A stretch of DNA of 7,538 nt from an uncultured Chitinophaga sp. (GTDB lineage: Bacteria; Bacteroidota; Bacteroidia; Chitinophagales; Chitinophagaceae), in NCBI RefSeq assembly GCF_937874145.1, contig NZ_CALNBI010000143.1, forward strand, positions 1 through 7,538. The letters are read 5' to 3'. The translations under genes and the position numbers were made by a program. The notes below the pieces were generated by a model, which was not told where the DNA came from, searched no databases, and worked only from the letters and a program-made list of their open reading frames with translations. Below, piece after piece: positions 1 to 6,969 of this stretch. The first letter of the stretch is position 1, and each line of letters starts with the position of its first letter.

Positions 1-2225
1 ACGACGGGCGGTTCTCCATTCCGGCACCCAAAACCGGCAATTACCTCCTGAAACTGACAGTGCTGGGATATGCCACCGCCTGGGAACAAATCCTCGCCGG
101 CCGCCTCAGCAACTTCCTCGACCTGGGGCATATCGAACTCGCCGAAACCACCGGGCAGCTGAAAGAAGTGACTGTCACCGGTAAACAGGCAGACGGATTG
201 AACGCCAAAATGAACAAACAAATCTATTCGATGTCGGCCAACGTAGCCAGGGCCGGCGGTTCTGTGCTGGAGGCCATGGCCAACCTTCCCGGGGTAACGG
301 TGACGCAGGAAGGAAAAGTGCAGCTCCGCGGGAATGATAAAGTGATGGTGCTAATCGACGGGCAACAAACGGCTTTGACAGGTTACGGCGGACAGGCAAG
401 CTTGGGCAACATCAGCGCCTCCGCCATCGAGAAGATCGAGATCATCAACAACCCTTCCGCCCGGTACGATGCCAACGGGAATGCGGGGATCGTCAATATT
501 ATTTTCAAAAAGGAAAAGAAGGAAGGCTGGAACGGGAAGCTGGGGATCAATGCAGGTTTGGGCGCGTTTTGGGAAAAAGAGCCCAATTTCCCGGGGATCC
601 GGCCGCAATACCGCGCCACACCGAAGATCAACCCTACCGTGTCGCTGAATTACCGGCAAAACCGGGTGAACCTCTTCTTCCAGGGAGATAACCTCTACAC
701 GCACACACTTAATAAGAACGAATTTACGGACAGGTTTTATGCGAACGGCGATACGATCCGCCAGCAGCTGAAACGCAACCGAAGGACGAACGTCACCACC
801 GGAAAAGCGGGCGCAGACTGGTTTGTGGACGACCGCAATACGTTCACGGTGTCGGGGCTATACAGCCGCGAAAAAATCCTTGACGAAGGCGATCAGCCTT
901 TCTTCGACAACCAGCTGAAAAGCCGGCACCGCCTCTGGCAGTTCCTGGAAGATGAGATCAAGACCACCGCCACCGCATCCCTCCAATGGCAGCGGCTGTT
1001 CCCCCAGGCGGGGCGCAAGCTGCAGGTGACCGCCAACTATACCTTCCACCGCGAAGACGAGCAATACTTCTTTACCAATATCAATCCCACCTTCACGGGA
1101 GTGGATTCGTTCAAGTTATTGTCTGACGAACATGTGGCCGATGTCAGCGTCGACTACGTGCATCCGCTGAAGTTCGGGCGCGCCGAGGGCGGCTTCAAGT
1201 TCCGGCGCAGATATATCCCCACCAACATGCGCTTCATCCCCGGCCTCAACTCCCCGCTAGACACTACCGCCGGCGGATGGGCGGATTATTCCGAGACCAT
1301 CCCGGCCATTTACGGCAACTACATCCTGGAGCGCGAAAAATGGGAACTGGAAGCCGGCCTGCGGGTGGAAGCCGTGCAGATCGAGTACGACGTAAACCCC
1401 AGCCACCGCACTTACAAAAGCGATGGCTACAGCTACACACAGCCCTTTCCCACGGTGCGGATCGCTTATAAACCGGCTGCGGACGCGCGGTTTTCGTTCT
1501 TCTACAACCGCCGGGTAGACCGGCCCAACGAAGTCGACATCCGGATTTTCCCGAAATACGACGATGCAGAGATCATCAAGGTCGGCAATCCCGGTTTGCG
1601 GCCGCAGTTCACCGATAATTTCGAACTGGGCTATACGAAGAACTGGGCCGCCACATCGCTCTATGCCGCCGCTTTCCACAAATCCATCAACGCTACCATC
1701 ACCCGCATCGCCAGTACCGTACCGGGCAGTACGCTGATCTACAATATTTTCCAGAACGCCGGCCGCAGCTTCAACACAGGGCTGGAAGCCAATGTTTCCC
1801 GCCAGTTCGGCAAGGCGCAAATGAGCTTGTATGCTACGGGGTACAAGAACGTTATCCGGCCGTTTTCGGTCGTGAACCAGTATCCCGAACCGCACACCTT
1901 CTCGGCGGAAAGGGAGGAACTGATTTCGGGGAACGTGAAGCTGAACGGCAATTTCAGGCTGGCGGGCAAAACCGATCTGCAGGTAACGGCCGTTTGGATG
2001 GCGCCCGACATCATCCCGCAGGGCCGGATCTACGGCCGGTTTTATGTAGATGCCGGTGTGAAGAAGACGTTCAGCGGCGGGAGAAGCGAGCTGACGCTCA
2101 ACGCCACCGACTTGGCCGGAACGCTCCGTATCAAACGGAAAGTGGATGGGGACGGCTTCCATTACACCAGTACCGATTATTACGAAACGCAGGTGAACCG
2201 CGCCGGGTACGCCTGGAAATTCTAA
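1..2225 (+). CDS. TonB-dependent-receptor-type outer membrane beta-barrel protein, 5' partial
   Basis: Outer-membrane barrel of the Bacteroidota TonB-receptor-like type (OMP_b-brl_3 / 'outer membrane beta-barrel family' style). The reading frame is open from base 3. The GTG at 60 is not the real start, because the 19 codons before it (DGRFSIPAPKTGNYLLKLTV) read as the end of a carboxypeptidase-regulatory-like beta-sandwich domain, the usual N-terminal module. A plug domain follows, starting near LKEVTVTGK (base 159) and running through LRGNDKVMVLIDGQ, IEKIEIINNPSARYDANGNA and GIVNIIFKK (to about base 510). The rest, to base 2222, is beta-strand-rich barrel ending in the aromatic C-terminus AGYAWKF expected for BAM-inserted proteins. 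About 740 residues are visible; signal peptide and start lie upstream of the window. It should sit in the outer membrane and take up or bind a ligand. No SusD partner is visible and the substrate cannot be inferred. The next gene starts 12 bp downstream, suggesting one transcript. Confidence 0.9.
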   Translation, partial: DGRFSIPAPKTGNYLLKLTVLGYATAWEQILAGRLSNFLDLGHIELAETTGQLKEVTVTGKQADGLNAKMNKQIYSMSANVARAGGSVLEAMANLPGVTVTQEGKVQLRGNDKVMVLIDGQQTALTGYGGQASLGNISASAIEKIEIINNPSARYDANGNAGIVNIIFKKEKKEGWNGKLGINAGLGAFWEKEPNFPGIRPQYRATPKINPTVSLNYRQNRVNLFFQGDNLYTHTLNKNEFTDRFYANGDTIRQQLKRNRRTNVTTGKAGADWFVDDRNTFTVSGLYSREKILDEGDQPFFDNQLKSRHRLWQFLEDEIKTTATASLQWQRLFPQAGRKLQVTANYTFHREDEQYFFTNINPTFTGVDSFKLLSDEHVADVSVDYVHPLKFGRAEGGFKFRRRYIPTNMRFIPGLNSPLDTTAGGWADYSETIPAIYGNYILEREKWELEAGLRVEAVQIEYDVNPSHRTYKSDGYSYTQPFPTVRIAYKPAADARFSFFYNRRVDRPNEVDIRIFPKYDDAEIIKVGNPGLRPQFTDNFELGYTKNWAATSLYAAAFHKSINATITRIASTVPGSTLIYNIFQNAGRSFNTGLEANVSRQFGKAQMSLYATGYKNVIRPFSVVNQYPEPHTFSAEREELISGNVKLNGNFRLAGKTDLQVTAVWMAPDIIPQGRIYGRFYVDAGVKKTFSGGRSELTLNATDLAGTLRIKRKVDGDGFHYTSTDYYETQVNRAGYAWKF

Positions 2226-2237
2226 AACATCATAGGC

Positions 2238-4205
2238 ATGTACTTATCGCGACATAGAAACTATCGACTGATGACCGGGTTCGCGGTCATGTTCCTGGGC
2301 CTTTCCACGCTGCTGCGGCTCATTTTGCTGATTATTTCCCTGAAGAGCGCCGACCTGACGTTCCTGGCGTTCCTGCGCATTTTCGGGTTCGGGCTCTTGT
2401 TCGACATCGGGGTGGCCGCTTTCTTCCTGCTGCCGTACGCCGTTTACCTCATGCTGTTGCCCGCCCGCTGGAGCAACAGTTGGTTCAACCGCATCGTGAC
2501 GCCGGTGTTTTTCTTCATCGGCACGCTGATCTTAATGTTTTCCTTCTTCGCCGAGTTCACGTTCTGGCTGGAGTTCGAAAGCCGGTTCAATTTTATAGCG
2601 GTGGATTACCTGGTATACACCTACGAAGTTGTCCGGAACATCAATGAATCCTATCCCCTGCCTATACTTATCGGGAGCATGCTGGCCGTGACGGGCATCA
2701 TCACCTGGGCGTTCGCCTATGCGGGAATTTTCCGGTCGGCTTACCGGGGCACAACACCCTTCCTGCAGCGGGCAGGTGTTTTCGCCGGGTTATTGGCTGT
2801 GGCCGGGATGTATGGATTTTTCATCGGGAATAGCCTCTCCGAGCGCGGGCACAACCGCTATCAGGACGAGCTAGCGAAGGCAGGGATTTACTCCTTCTTT
2901 TCCGCGTTCAAAAATAACGAGCTGAATTACGACGACTTCTATAAACTCATCAAGGAAAAGGATGCCTTTTCCACCGTGCGCGCTTGCCTGCAGGAGCCGA
3001 ACAGCCAGTATTTGCATAACGGCCCGTCGATCTGGCGGCACATCCGGCACGGAGGTACGGAATTGCATCCCAACGTTATTCTGGTAACGATAGAAAGCCT
3101 TAGCGCCGACTTCCTCGGGCGTTTCGGCAACAAACTGGGCCTCACGCCCGTGCTGGATTCCCTCGCCAGGGAAAACCTCGTGTTCGACCAGATGTACGCC
3201 ACCGGTACGCGGACCGTCCGCGGTATGGAAGCGCTCTCCCTCGCCGTCCCCCCCACACCCGGCAGCAGCATAGTTCGCCGGCCGGGAAACGGGGACCTTT
3301 CGACCGTGGGAGCCATCTTCCGCACAAAAGGCTACTCCACGAGCTTCCTTTACGGAGGCGATGGCTTCTTCGATAATATGAACGCTTTTTTTGGCAGCAA
3401 CGGCTACAACATCGTGGACAAGGGCAGAAACCTGCTCCTGGGTGACCGGTTTGACGCCAGCAGGACCCAAATCCCCGACAGCCTCATCCACTTCCGCAAC
3501 GCCTGGGGCATTTGCGACGAAGATCTTTACGCCGCCGTTATCCGCGACGCCGGAAAGCAATTCCGCAGCGGCAAACCGTTCTTTGACTTCGTAATGACCA
3601 CCTCCAACCACCGCCCATTCACCTATCCTGACGGGAAAGTCGGCTACCCCTCCGGTTCCGGTCGCGAAGGCGCCGTGCAGTATACCGATTATGCGATTGG
3701 GCAATTCCTGAAGGCCGCGCAAAAAGAGCCCTGGTTCGCCAATACCGTTATCATATTCGTAGCAGACCATTGCGCCAGCAGCGCCGGAAAGAACGAGATC
3801 GACGTCGCCAAATATCACATTCCCGCCATTATCTGCCACCTGCCGGATGCACGGCCCGATTCCATTCCGCAACGTTGCTCCCAGATCGACCTGTTTCCAA
3901 CATTATTTGGTCTCCTTCGCTGGAGTTACGACAGCAACCTGTATGGCATGGACGTGCGGCGGCCGGGGTATCGCCCCCGCATTTTCCTCGGTACATATCA
4001 GAAGTTGGCATATATAGAAAATGACAGTATGGTTATTCTTTCTCCGCAAAGGCGCGTTGAGGTGATGATGTATTCAACCAAGAACAATAGCCAGTTACCG
4101 ACACGGGCCGGGGCAAGAGTCGTTCGTAACGCTATAGCATACTACCAAACCGCATACAGGTTATTCAAAAATGGAGGATTAAGTGCGAAGCACCAATTGA
4201 AATGA
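2238..4205 (+). CDS. LTA synthase family protein (membrane sulfatase-fold phosphoglycerol/phosphoethanolamine-type transferase)
   Basis: A 655-aa inner-membrane enzyme of the LtaS-like branch of the alkaline phosphatase/sulfatase superfamily. About five hydrophobic segments (roughly residues 13-35, 43-72, 87-110, 141-165, 178-198) precede an extracytoplasmic catalytic domain from about 276 to 600. Metal and catalytic positions are recognisable: E286 in VTIESLSADFLG; candidate nucleophile T324 or T326 in ATGTRTVRGMEA; H458 in TTSNHRPF; D510-H511 in VADHCASSAGK. These correspond to E255, T300, H416 and D475/H476 of Staphylococcus aureus LtaS. The C-terminus (AIAYYQTAYRLFKNG) looks like a natural family ending, so the gene appears full length. 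ATG 2238 gives the complete first membrane segment; M12 is a weaker alternative. In a diderm without lipoteichoic acid, such enzymes usually transfer polar head groups from phospholipids to periplasmic glycans or lipids. The exact acceptor here is unknown. The 12-bp gap to the receptor gene suggests co-transcription. Confidence 0.93.
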   Translation: MYLSRHRNYRLMTGFAVMFLGLSTLLRLILLIISLKSADLTFLAFLRIFGFGLLFDIGVAAFFLLPYAVYLMLLPARWSNSWFNRIVTPVFFFIGTLILMFSFFAEFTFWLEFESRFNFIAVDYLVYTYEVVRNINESYPLPILIGSMLAVTGIITWAFAYAGIFRSAYRGTTPFLQRAGVFAGLLAVAGMYGFFIGNSLSERGHNRYQDELAKAGIYSFFSAFKNNELNYDDFYKLIKEKDAFSTVRACLQEPNSQYLHNGPSIWRHIRHGGTELHPNVILVTIESLSADFLGRFGNKLGLTPVLDSLARENLVFDQMYATGTRTVRGMEALSLAVPPTPGSSIVRRPGNGDLSTVGAIFRTKGYSTSFLYGGDGFFDNMNAFFGSNGYNIVDKGRNLLLGDRFDASRTQIPDSLIHFRNAWGICDEDLYAAVIRDAGKQFRSGKPFFDFVMTTSNHRPFTYPDGKVGYPSGSGREGAVQYTDYAIGQFLKAAQKEPWFANTVIIFVADHCASSAGKNEIDVAKYHIPAIICHLPDARPDSIPQRCSQIDLFPTLFGLLRWSYDSNLYGMDVRRPGYRPRIFLGTYQKLAYIENDSMVILSPQRRVEVMMYSTKNNSQLPTRAGARVVRNAIAYYQTAYRLFKNGGLSAKHQLK

Positions 4206-4991
4206 AGCCGGGTCAATTCCAACACCTATAACGCACTGGTTTTTAATGCTGGCATGCGGTATAATAAACTTTCCTATCTCCAGCCTTTTGCGAGCTTCTC
4301 CCAGGGTTTTTCTATTGGCGATAGCGGTTTAATCCTGCGAAACGGTGTTTCGCTCAATGCGATCGACGTGTCGCCGGTGAAAGTGAATAACTATGAAGTA
4401 GGTGTAAATGGTCAGTATGGTAAGTTCAGGTATGAGGTTACCGGGTATTACAGCACCACAAAAGAAGGCACTTCATTTATGGAAATCACTCCGGGGAATT
4501 TCGGCCTGACACAACTCCCACAGCGGATTTATGGTGCTGAGGCCATCCTGGGATTCAAGACCGCCAAATGGCTTGATCTCGGTGGTAGCCTGGGTTATAT
4601 GGATGGAAAAGAAGATACAGGAAACGATGGATCCTACGACGCTAAGGTAGACAACGCTACGATTTCCCCCTTGAAAATCGCAGAAAATGTCAACTTCACG
4701 ATCACTCCACAATGGAACCTTTCGGTTCAGTTGGTCAACATCAGCGGCCGTGATGAGTTCCCGAAGGAGAAATGGAATTACGAGAAATACCCAGTTACCG
4801 GCTACACGCTTTTTGACCTGTACACCGCCTATAAATTCAAACACATTACCCTTACTTTTGCTGTGAACAATCTCTTCAATGCCGACTACTATCCGGTACA
4901 CTCCGCAGTACGTGGAGCCACGAGCGAAGGCCGTTATTATATTAAAGTAAGCGGAACGAATGCGAACCTCGGTGCGATTATCAACTTCTGA
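4206..4991 (+). pseudogene. 3' fragment of a siderophore-type TonB-dependent receptor
   Basis: Only the last ~260 residues of a TonB-dependent receptor barrel are present. Receptor-like sequence begins right after the TGA of the preceding gene, in the same frame (VNSNTYNALVFNAGMRYN, from about base 4212). It continues through LQPFASFSQGFSI, VKVNNYEVGVNGQYGKF, RIYGAEAILGF and NLFNADYYPVHSAVRG to a terminal phenylalanine (AIINF). These are strand motifs of ferric-siderophore receptors of the aerobactin/FecA-like type, normally about 700 aa. The carboxypeptidase-like domain, plug, TonB box, signal peptide and roughly two thirds of the barrel are missing. The ATG at 4254 is an internal methionine, not a credible start, and the product could not be exported or gated. 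The DNA is visibly less GC-rich than the genes to its left. Read as a remnant left by a deletion, recombination or insertion with its left breakpoint near 4203-4212; an assembly junction is the other explanation. Confidence 0.85.
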
Positions 4992-5006
4992 TTTTCTTGA
5001 CGCAAT

Positions 5007-5045
5007 AAAAAAAGGAACTCACTCAATGGAGCGGGTTCTTTTTTT
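5007..5045. terminator. Bidirectional rho-independent terminator
   Basis: A run of seven A, a short stem (GGAAC...GGGTTC) with an internal loop, and a run of seven T form an A-tract/stem/T-tract hairpin. It lies 15 bp after the stop of the receptor fragment and 2 bp after the stop (5048-5050) of the frameshift-restored converging minus-strand gene. It can therefore end transcription from both sides. Confidence 0.8.
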
Positions 5046-5047
5046 GT

Positions 5048-5376
5048 TTAGGGTGTTTGGTATTTTTTGATGATGCAATCGAAGATGCATTCATTCCCGT
5101 AAAATATCAGATCAACAACTGTGATATCAAAGGGGGGGGCTTCAGCTCGGCAGCCTTCGCGAGCACTGCATAAGCAAGTATGTAAATGAGCAAAGCGTTC
5201 TGGTCAATAACCAGCGTATCAGCCAAGTGGCATGCAATCCGGTCGATCATCGGACTACGCGTGTGATCTATTTCATAGGTGACGAAGTTGAACGTCCAAT
5301 TTACATCAAATGAAGCTCCAGTCCGAGGGGTGGCTACCAATTCAGCGGATTCCACGATTCGGAAGCCTACCTCCAT
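5048..5376 (-). pseudogene. Small unknown protein gene with a one-base frameshift in a G8/C8 run
   Basis: Read from ATG 5376-5374 leftwards, the frame gives a protein-like sequence including FDVNWTFNFVTYEIDHTRSP and MIDRIACHLADTLVIDQNAL, with a hydrophobic ILAYAVLAKAA stretch. It then enters a homopolymer (G8 on +, 5132-5139) and stops at 5107-5109. One extra C in the tract would restore a frame that continues as FDITVVDLIFYGNECIFDC IIKKYQTP (split here for length) and stops at 5048-5050, just before the shared terminator. The restored protein would be about 109 aa. The sensible sequence on both sides and the well-placed stop argue that this is a real gene carrying a recent indel, a sequencing error, or a slippage switch. 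An in-frame TGA directly precedes the ATG, so the start is fixed unless the 5' part is also broken. I do not recognise the family. A small cytoplasmic protein, perhaps an immunity or accessory protein, is a guess only. Confidence 0.6.
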
Positions 5377-5453
5377 TCATGGGTAAAACACCACGTCCCC
5401 CATTGTCCGCTAAGTACACCCATCACAAGGTGCAGGAAAAATGGTCTCACTCC

Positions 5454-5516
5454 GGGTTTGGGAAGGGGCCAGTTCCTCTTTTATCAGGTTCCTCCATGCC
5501 GCCCCAACCCAAACCC
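5454..5516. repeat. 9-bp inverted repeat, 45-bp spacer
   Basis: GGGTTTGGG at 5454-5462 is perfectly complementary to CCCAAACCC at 5508-5516. It lies at the left edge of the GC-rich hairpin block. On its own it is short enough to be chance. Confidence 0.4.
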
Positions 5517-5538
5517 TGCGTTCGGGCAGCTCCCGGTC

Positions 5539-5557
5539 TTTGCGCGAAGCGCGCAAA
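5539..5557. repeat. Perfect hairpin TTTGCGCG-AAG-CGCGCAAA
   Basis: Eight paired bases around a three-base AAG loop. A second hairpin 62 bp further right (5620-5634) has the same AAG loop, which suggests a related motif family rather than chance. Confidence 0.6.
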
Positions 5558-5591
5558 TCCCTCCGCTGCCCACTTTGTCCGCCACCTGCCG

Positions 5592-5660
5592 GCGGCGCGG
5601 GGGCGGCAGGTAGCTACGCGCGGCGAAGCGCCGCACTCCCGCTCCCTGGCCCCGCGCCGC
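5592..5660. repeat. Nested GC-rich inverted repeats
   Basis: An outer perfect 11-bp inverted repeat (GCGGCGCGGGG at 5592-5602, CCCCGCGCCGC at 5650-5660) encloses an inner hairpin GCGGCG-AAG-CGCCGC at 5620-5634. An overlapping 8-bp stem (ACCTGCCG near 5584 with CGGCAGGT near 5604) offers an alternative fold. The whole block is much richer in G and C than either neighbour. It resembles REP-like or other structured extragenic elements, but no named family can be assigned. Confidence 0.5.
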
Positions 5661-5916
5661 ATGGCGGTGGGTGGCGGGGTGTTTTGTTGGCGACAACCGG
5701 GTTTCTCCTTGATTTTCTCCGGGCCCCATGTAGTTGGGATGGTACCAGGTGTCGGCCTTCAATGCCTGTGCGCATCGTGGTTCGCCGGGGATGCGCGGAA
5801 GGTTGGCTCAGGTCTCCAGTGATTCCGACGTTCACACATGCAGACGCCTGGCGTTAGAACAAGCTGCCGCGAACAGGGGCGCCGGTTCCCTGATCGGATT
5901 TTGTGGTGTCTTGGCG

Positions 5917-5993
5917 CATCATTGCCGGCGTAGGTGGCGCGGCGCTTCCTTTCCGCCAAGTCCACAAGAACGCCACCTACGCCGGCAATGATG
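5917..5993. repeat. Stem-loop element copy 1: perfect 23-bp inverted repeat
   Basis: Bases 5917-5939 are the exact reverse complement of 5971-5993, around a 31-nt spacer. Each arm contains the core GCCGGCGTAGGTGGCG or its complement. One wobble pair and one further pair extend the stem outward. A perfect 23-bp stem is far beyond chance, and a related copy lies 194 bp to the right. It could be a REP/MITE-like unit, a recombination site or a structured RNA end. Confidence 0.8.
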
Positions 5994-6109
5994 TGGTTTG
6001 CCTTTGTCGGGGGAAAAAGGATTTATTACCGTAGCTGGTAGATTGGCGCTTGAGATTTGGATGCGCGCACGTAAAATAGCCCGTCCGACTAAATTCAAAG
6101 AATACTATA

Positions 6110-6187
6110 GCATCTATGCCGGTGTAGGCGGCGGCGCCGTCCAGTTAAGGAGCTTCAAAAATGCACCACCTACACCGTTAAAAATGC
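6110..6187. repeat. Stem-loop element copy 2, degenerate
   Basis: The left arm 6110-6133 matches the left arm of copy 1 at 20 of 24 positions. It pairs with the right arm ending at 6187 at 18 of 24 positions, around a 30-nt spacer, so the layout and length match copy 1. The right arm shares the CCACCTAC-CCG core. Stem pairing is best preserved in the CGGTGTAGG core. Confidence 0.65.
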
Positions 6188-6279
6188 TGGCGTATGTTCA
6201 CGTTGATTTTGTGTTTTAACTGGCTTGCCGGATGGTAGCCATACATGGGTGTAGTAGGAAACAAACAGGAGGTATCAGT

Positions 6280-6303
6280 CCGCAGGAGCTTCACAGCCTG
6301 CAG
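6280..6303 (-). terminator. Possible hairpin after the SymE-PIN operon
   Basis: A 7-bp stem with one wobble (CCGCAGG at 6280-6286, CCTGCAG at 6297-6303, 10-nt loop) lies 13 bp beyond the last stop of the leftward operon. There is no T-run after it on the minus strand, so it is a weak terminator candidate or an RNA-end stabiliser. Confidence 0.3.
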
Positions 6304-6316
6304 CGTCCCCCAAAAA

Positions 6317-6475
6317 CTACGCGTCCTTTTTCTTCCAGTTTTTCGGGAAAAATTTTTCCCGGGCTTCTTTAAGCGCCTTCTCCAACTTCTCCGGGTCATT
6401 CATGTACACAGGGCCCATTTTGTCGCGAAATTCGCGCACCTCTTTAACGGCGTCGTATTTTTTAGCTTTCTTCAT
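6317..6475 (-). CDS. Small charged protein (52 aa) coupled to the PIN toxin gene, possible antitoxin
   Basis: Reading leftwards from ATG 6475-6473 to TAG 6319-6317 gives 52 residues. It begins MKKAKKYDAVKEVREFRDKM, contains PEKLEKALKEAREKF, and ends PKNWKKKDA. The protein is lysine- and glutamate-rich, probably alpha-helical, with no membrane segment. Its start lies inside the 3' end of the PIN gene (14-nt overlap, different frame), a strong sign of translational coupling. Short charged proteins with a D-A/C-V-(K/E)-(x)-R-like N-terminus are often found next to PIN-nuclease genes of this type. An antitoxin or accessory role is therefore likely, but it is inferred from context. The order here is nuclease first, small protein second, the reverse of classical vapBC. 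It is easily missed by length-filtered gene calling. Confidence 0.75.
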   Translation of the reverse strand: MKKAKKYDAVKEVREFRDKMGPVYMNDPEKLEKALKEAREKFFPKNWKKKDA

Positions 6476-6932
6476 TGTCTTTTGCGTTTAATATCTCCCG
6501 CGGTGTCCGGATTTCAATCAAGCGTAAGCCAAGGCGCATGTTAATCGAGTTATATAATCGTATGCGGTTAAGGTTTACTATGTGTTTAAAGTTCCAGCTG
6601 GCGAGTACATCCGCATTGTTTAATGTAGCCAGGGCAATATGCAGCGCATCGTTGTAACTCTTATTACTCAGCGCACCTTCCCTGATGTACGTCAGGGCCA
6701 GTTCTTTAGCCTTCTCGCATGTATCGAGATATTGCCGGTATTGTAAAGGTACTGCATTTAATATCAAATGTACCGCATCGGGTGCCCCAGTAAGTTCATC
6801 TGCTGCAAGATCAGAAATTATGATCTTTTTTGCGCCGGTTTTAAATTCTTCAAAGAGAGCCAGGCTCCATTCGCTGAACTCCTTGTCGCAGCATCCGCCT
6901 ATTACGGATGTATCTGCATACACGTTTACCAT
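6462..6932 (-). CDS. PIN-domain ribonuclease, VapC-like toxin
   Basis: A 156-aa protein with the PIN fold of metal-dependent RNases. It starts VYADTSVIGGC, with the first catalytic aspartate at D7. E46 in SDLAADEL, D95 in SYNDALHIALA and D108 in NNADVLASWNFKHIVN supply the remaining acidic positions, so the active site looks intact. Length and motif order match a full-length VapC-like single-domain toxin, which would act in the cytoplasm by cutting RNA (often tRNA or rRNA in this superfamily; the target here is unknown). ATG 6932-6930 is the natural start because the first beta-strand follows directly. It lies 37 bp after the SymE-like gene on the same strand, and its last 14 nt overlap the start of the 52-aa gene. 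The three genes probably form one operon, with either small neighbour a candidate antitoxin. Confidence 0.88.
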   Translation of the reverse strand: MVNVYADTSVIGGCCDKEFSEWSLALFEEFKTGAKKIIISDLAADELTGAPDAVHLILNAVPLQYRQYLDTCEKAKELALTYIREGALSNKSYNDALHIALATLNNADVLASWNFKHIVNLNRIRLYNSINMRLGLRLIEIRTPREILNAKDNEES

Positions 6933-6969
6933 AAGTGATTGTTTTGGTTGGTTTTGAAATAGATTGTTT

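Larger units (their letters stand above)
5377..6316. other. Gene-poor intergenic region rich in inverted repeats
   Basis: About 940 bp with no convincing gene. Overlapping open frames exist in all directions between 5440 and 5860, but they result from very high GC content and few stops. They are rich in R, A, G and P and look like no protein family. A plus-strand frame at 5998-6219 (containing GRLALEIWMRARKIARPT) is slightly more protein-like, but it runs through a palindromic repeat and has no support. A minus-strand stretch just right of the GC-rich block (about 5700-5805) reads ALKADTWYHPNYMGPGEN before decaying, and may be a gene relic. No transposase, tRNA or CRISPR repeat was seen. The region holds the hairpin elements listed separately. 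Confidence 0.6.

Noticed and set aside
60..62. GTG at 60 as the start of the first receptor gene
   Set aside because: The same frame is open to the window edge and the upstream codons encode the end of a carboxypeptidase-regulatory-like domain.
4254..4991. A complete 245-aa outer-membrane protein starting at ATG 4254
   Set aside because: The receptor homology begins ~40 bp earlier and there is no signal peptide; the methionine is internal to a truncated barrel.
4200..5316. 9-bp direct repeat AAATGAAGC at 4200 and 5308 as target-site duplication around an insertion
   Set aside because: The interval contains no transposase or terminal repeats, and a 9-bp match at this distance can arise by chance.
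5310..5991. Several overlapping plus- and minus-strand frames of 70-170 codons
   Set aside because: They overlap in many frames inside GC-rich hairpins, are R/P/A/G-rich and resemble no family; long frames are expected where stop codons are rare.
5840..6190. Integron attC sites or a cassette array
   Set aside because: The stem-loops lack the GTTRRRY/RYYYAAC end boxes in proper position and no integrase is in view; a GTTAGAA near 5853 alone is not enough.
5998..6219. A 73-aa plus-strand protein
   Set aside because: Partly protein-like, but it runs through the degenerate stem-loop copy, has no recognisable domain and no start signal.
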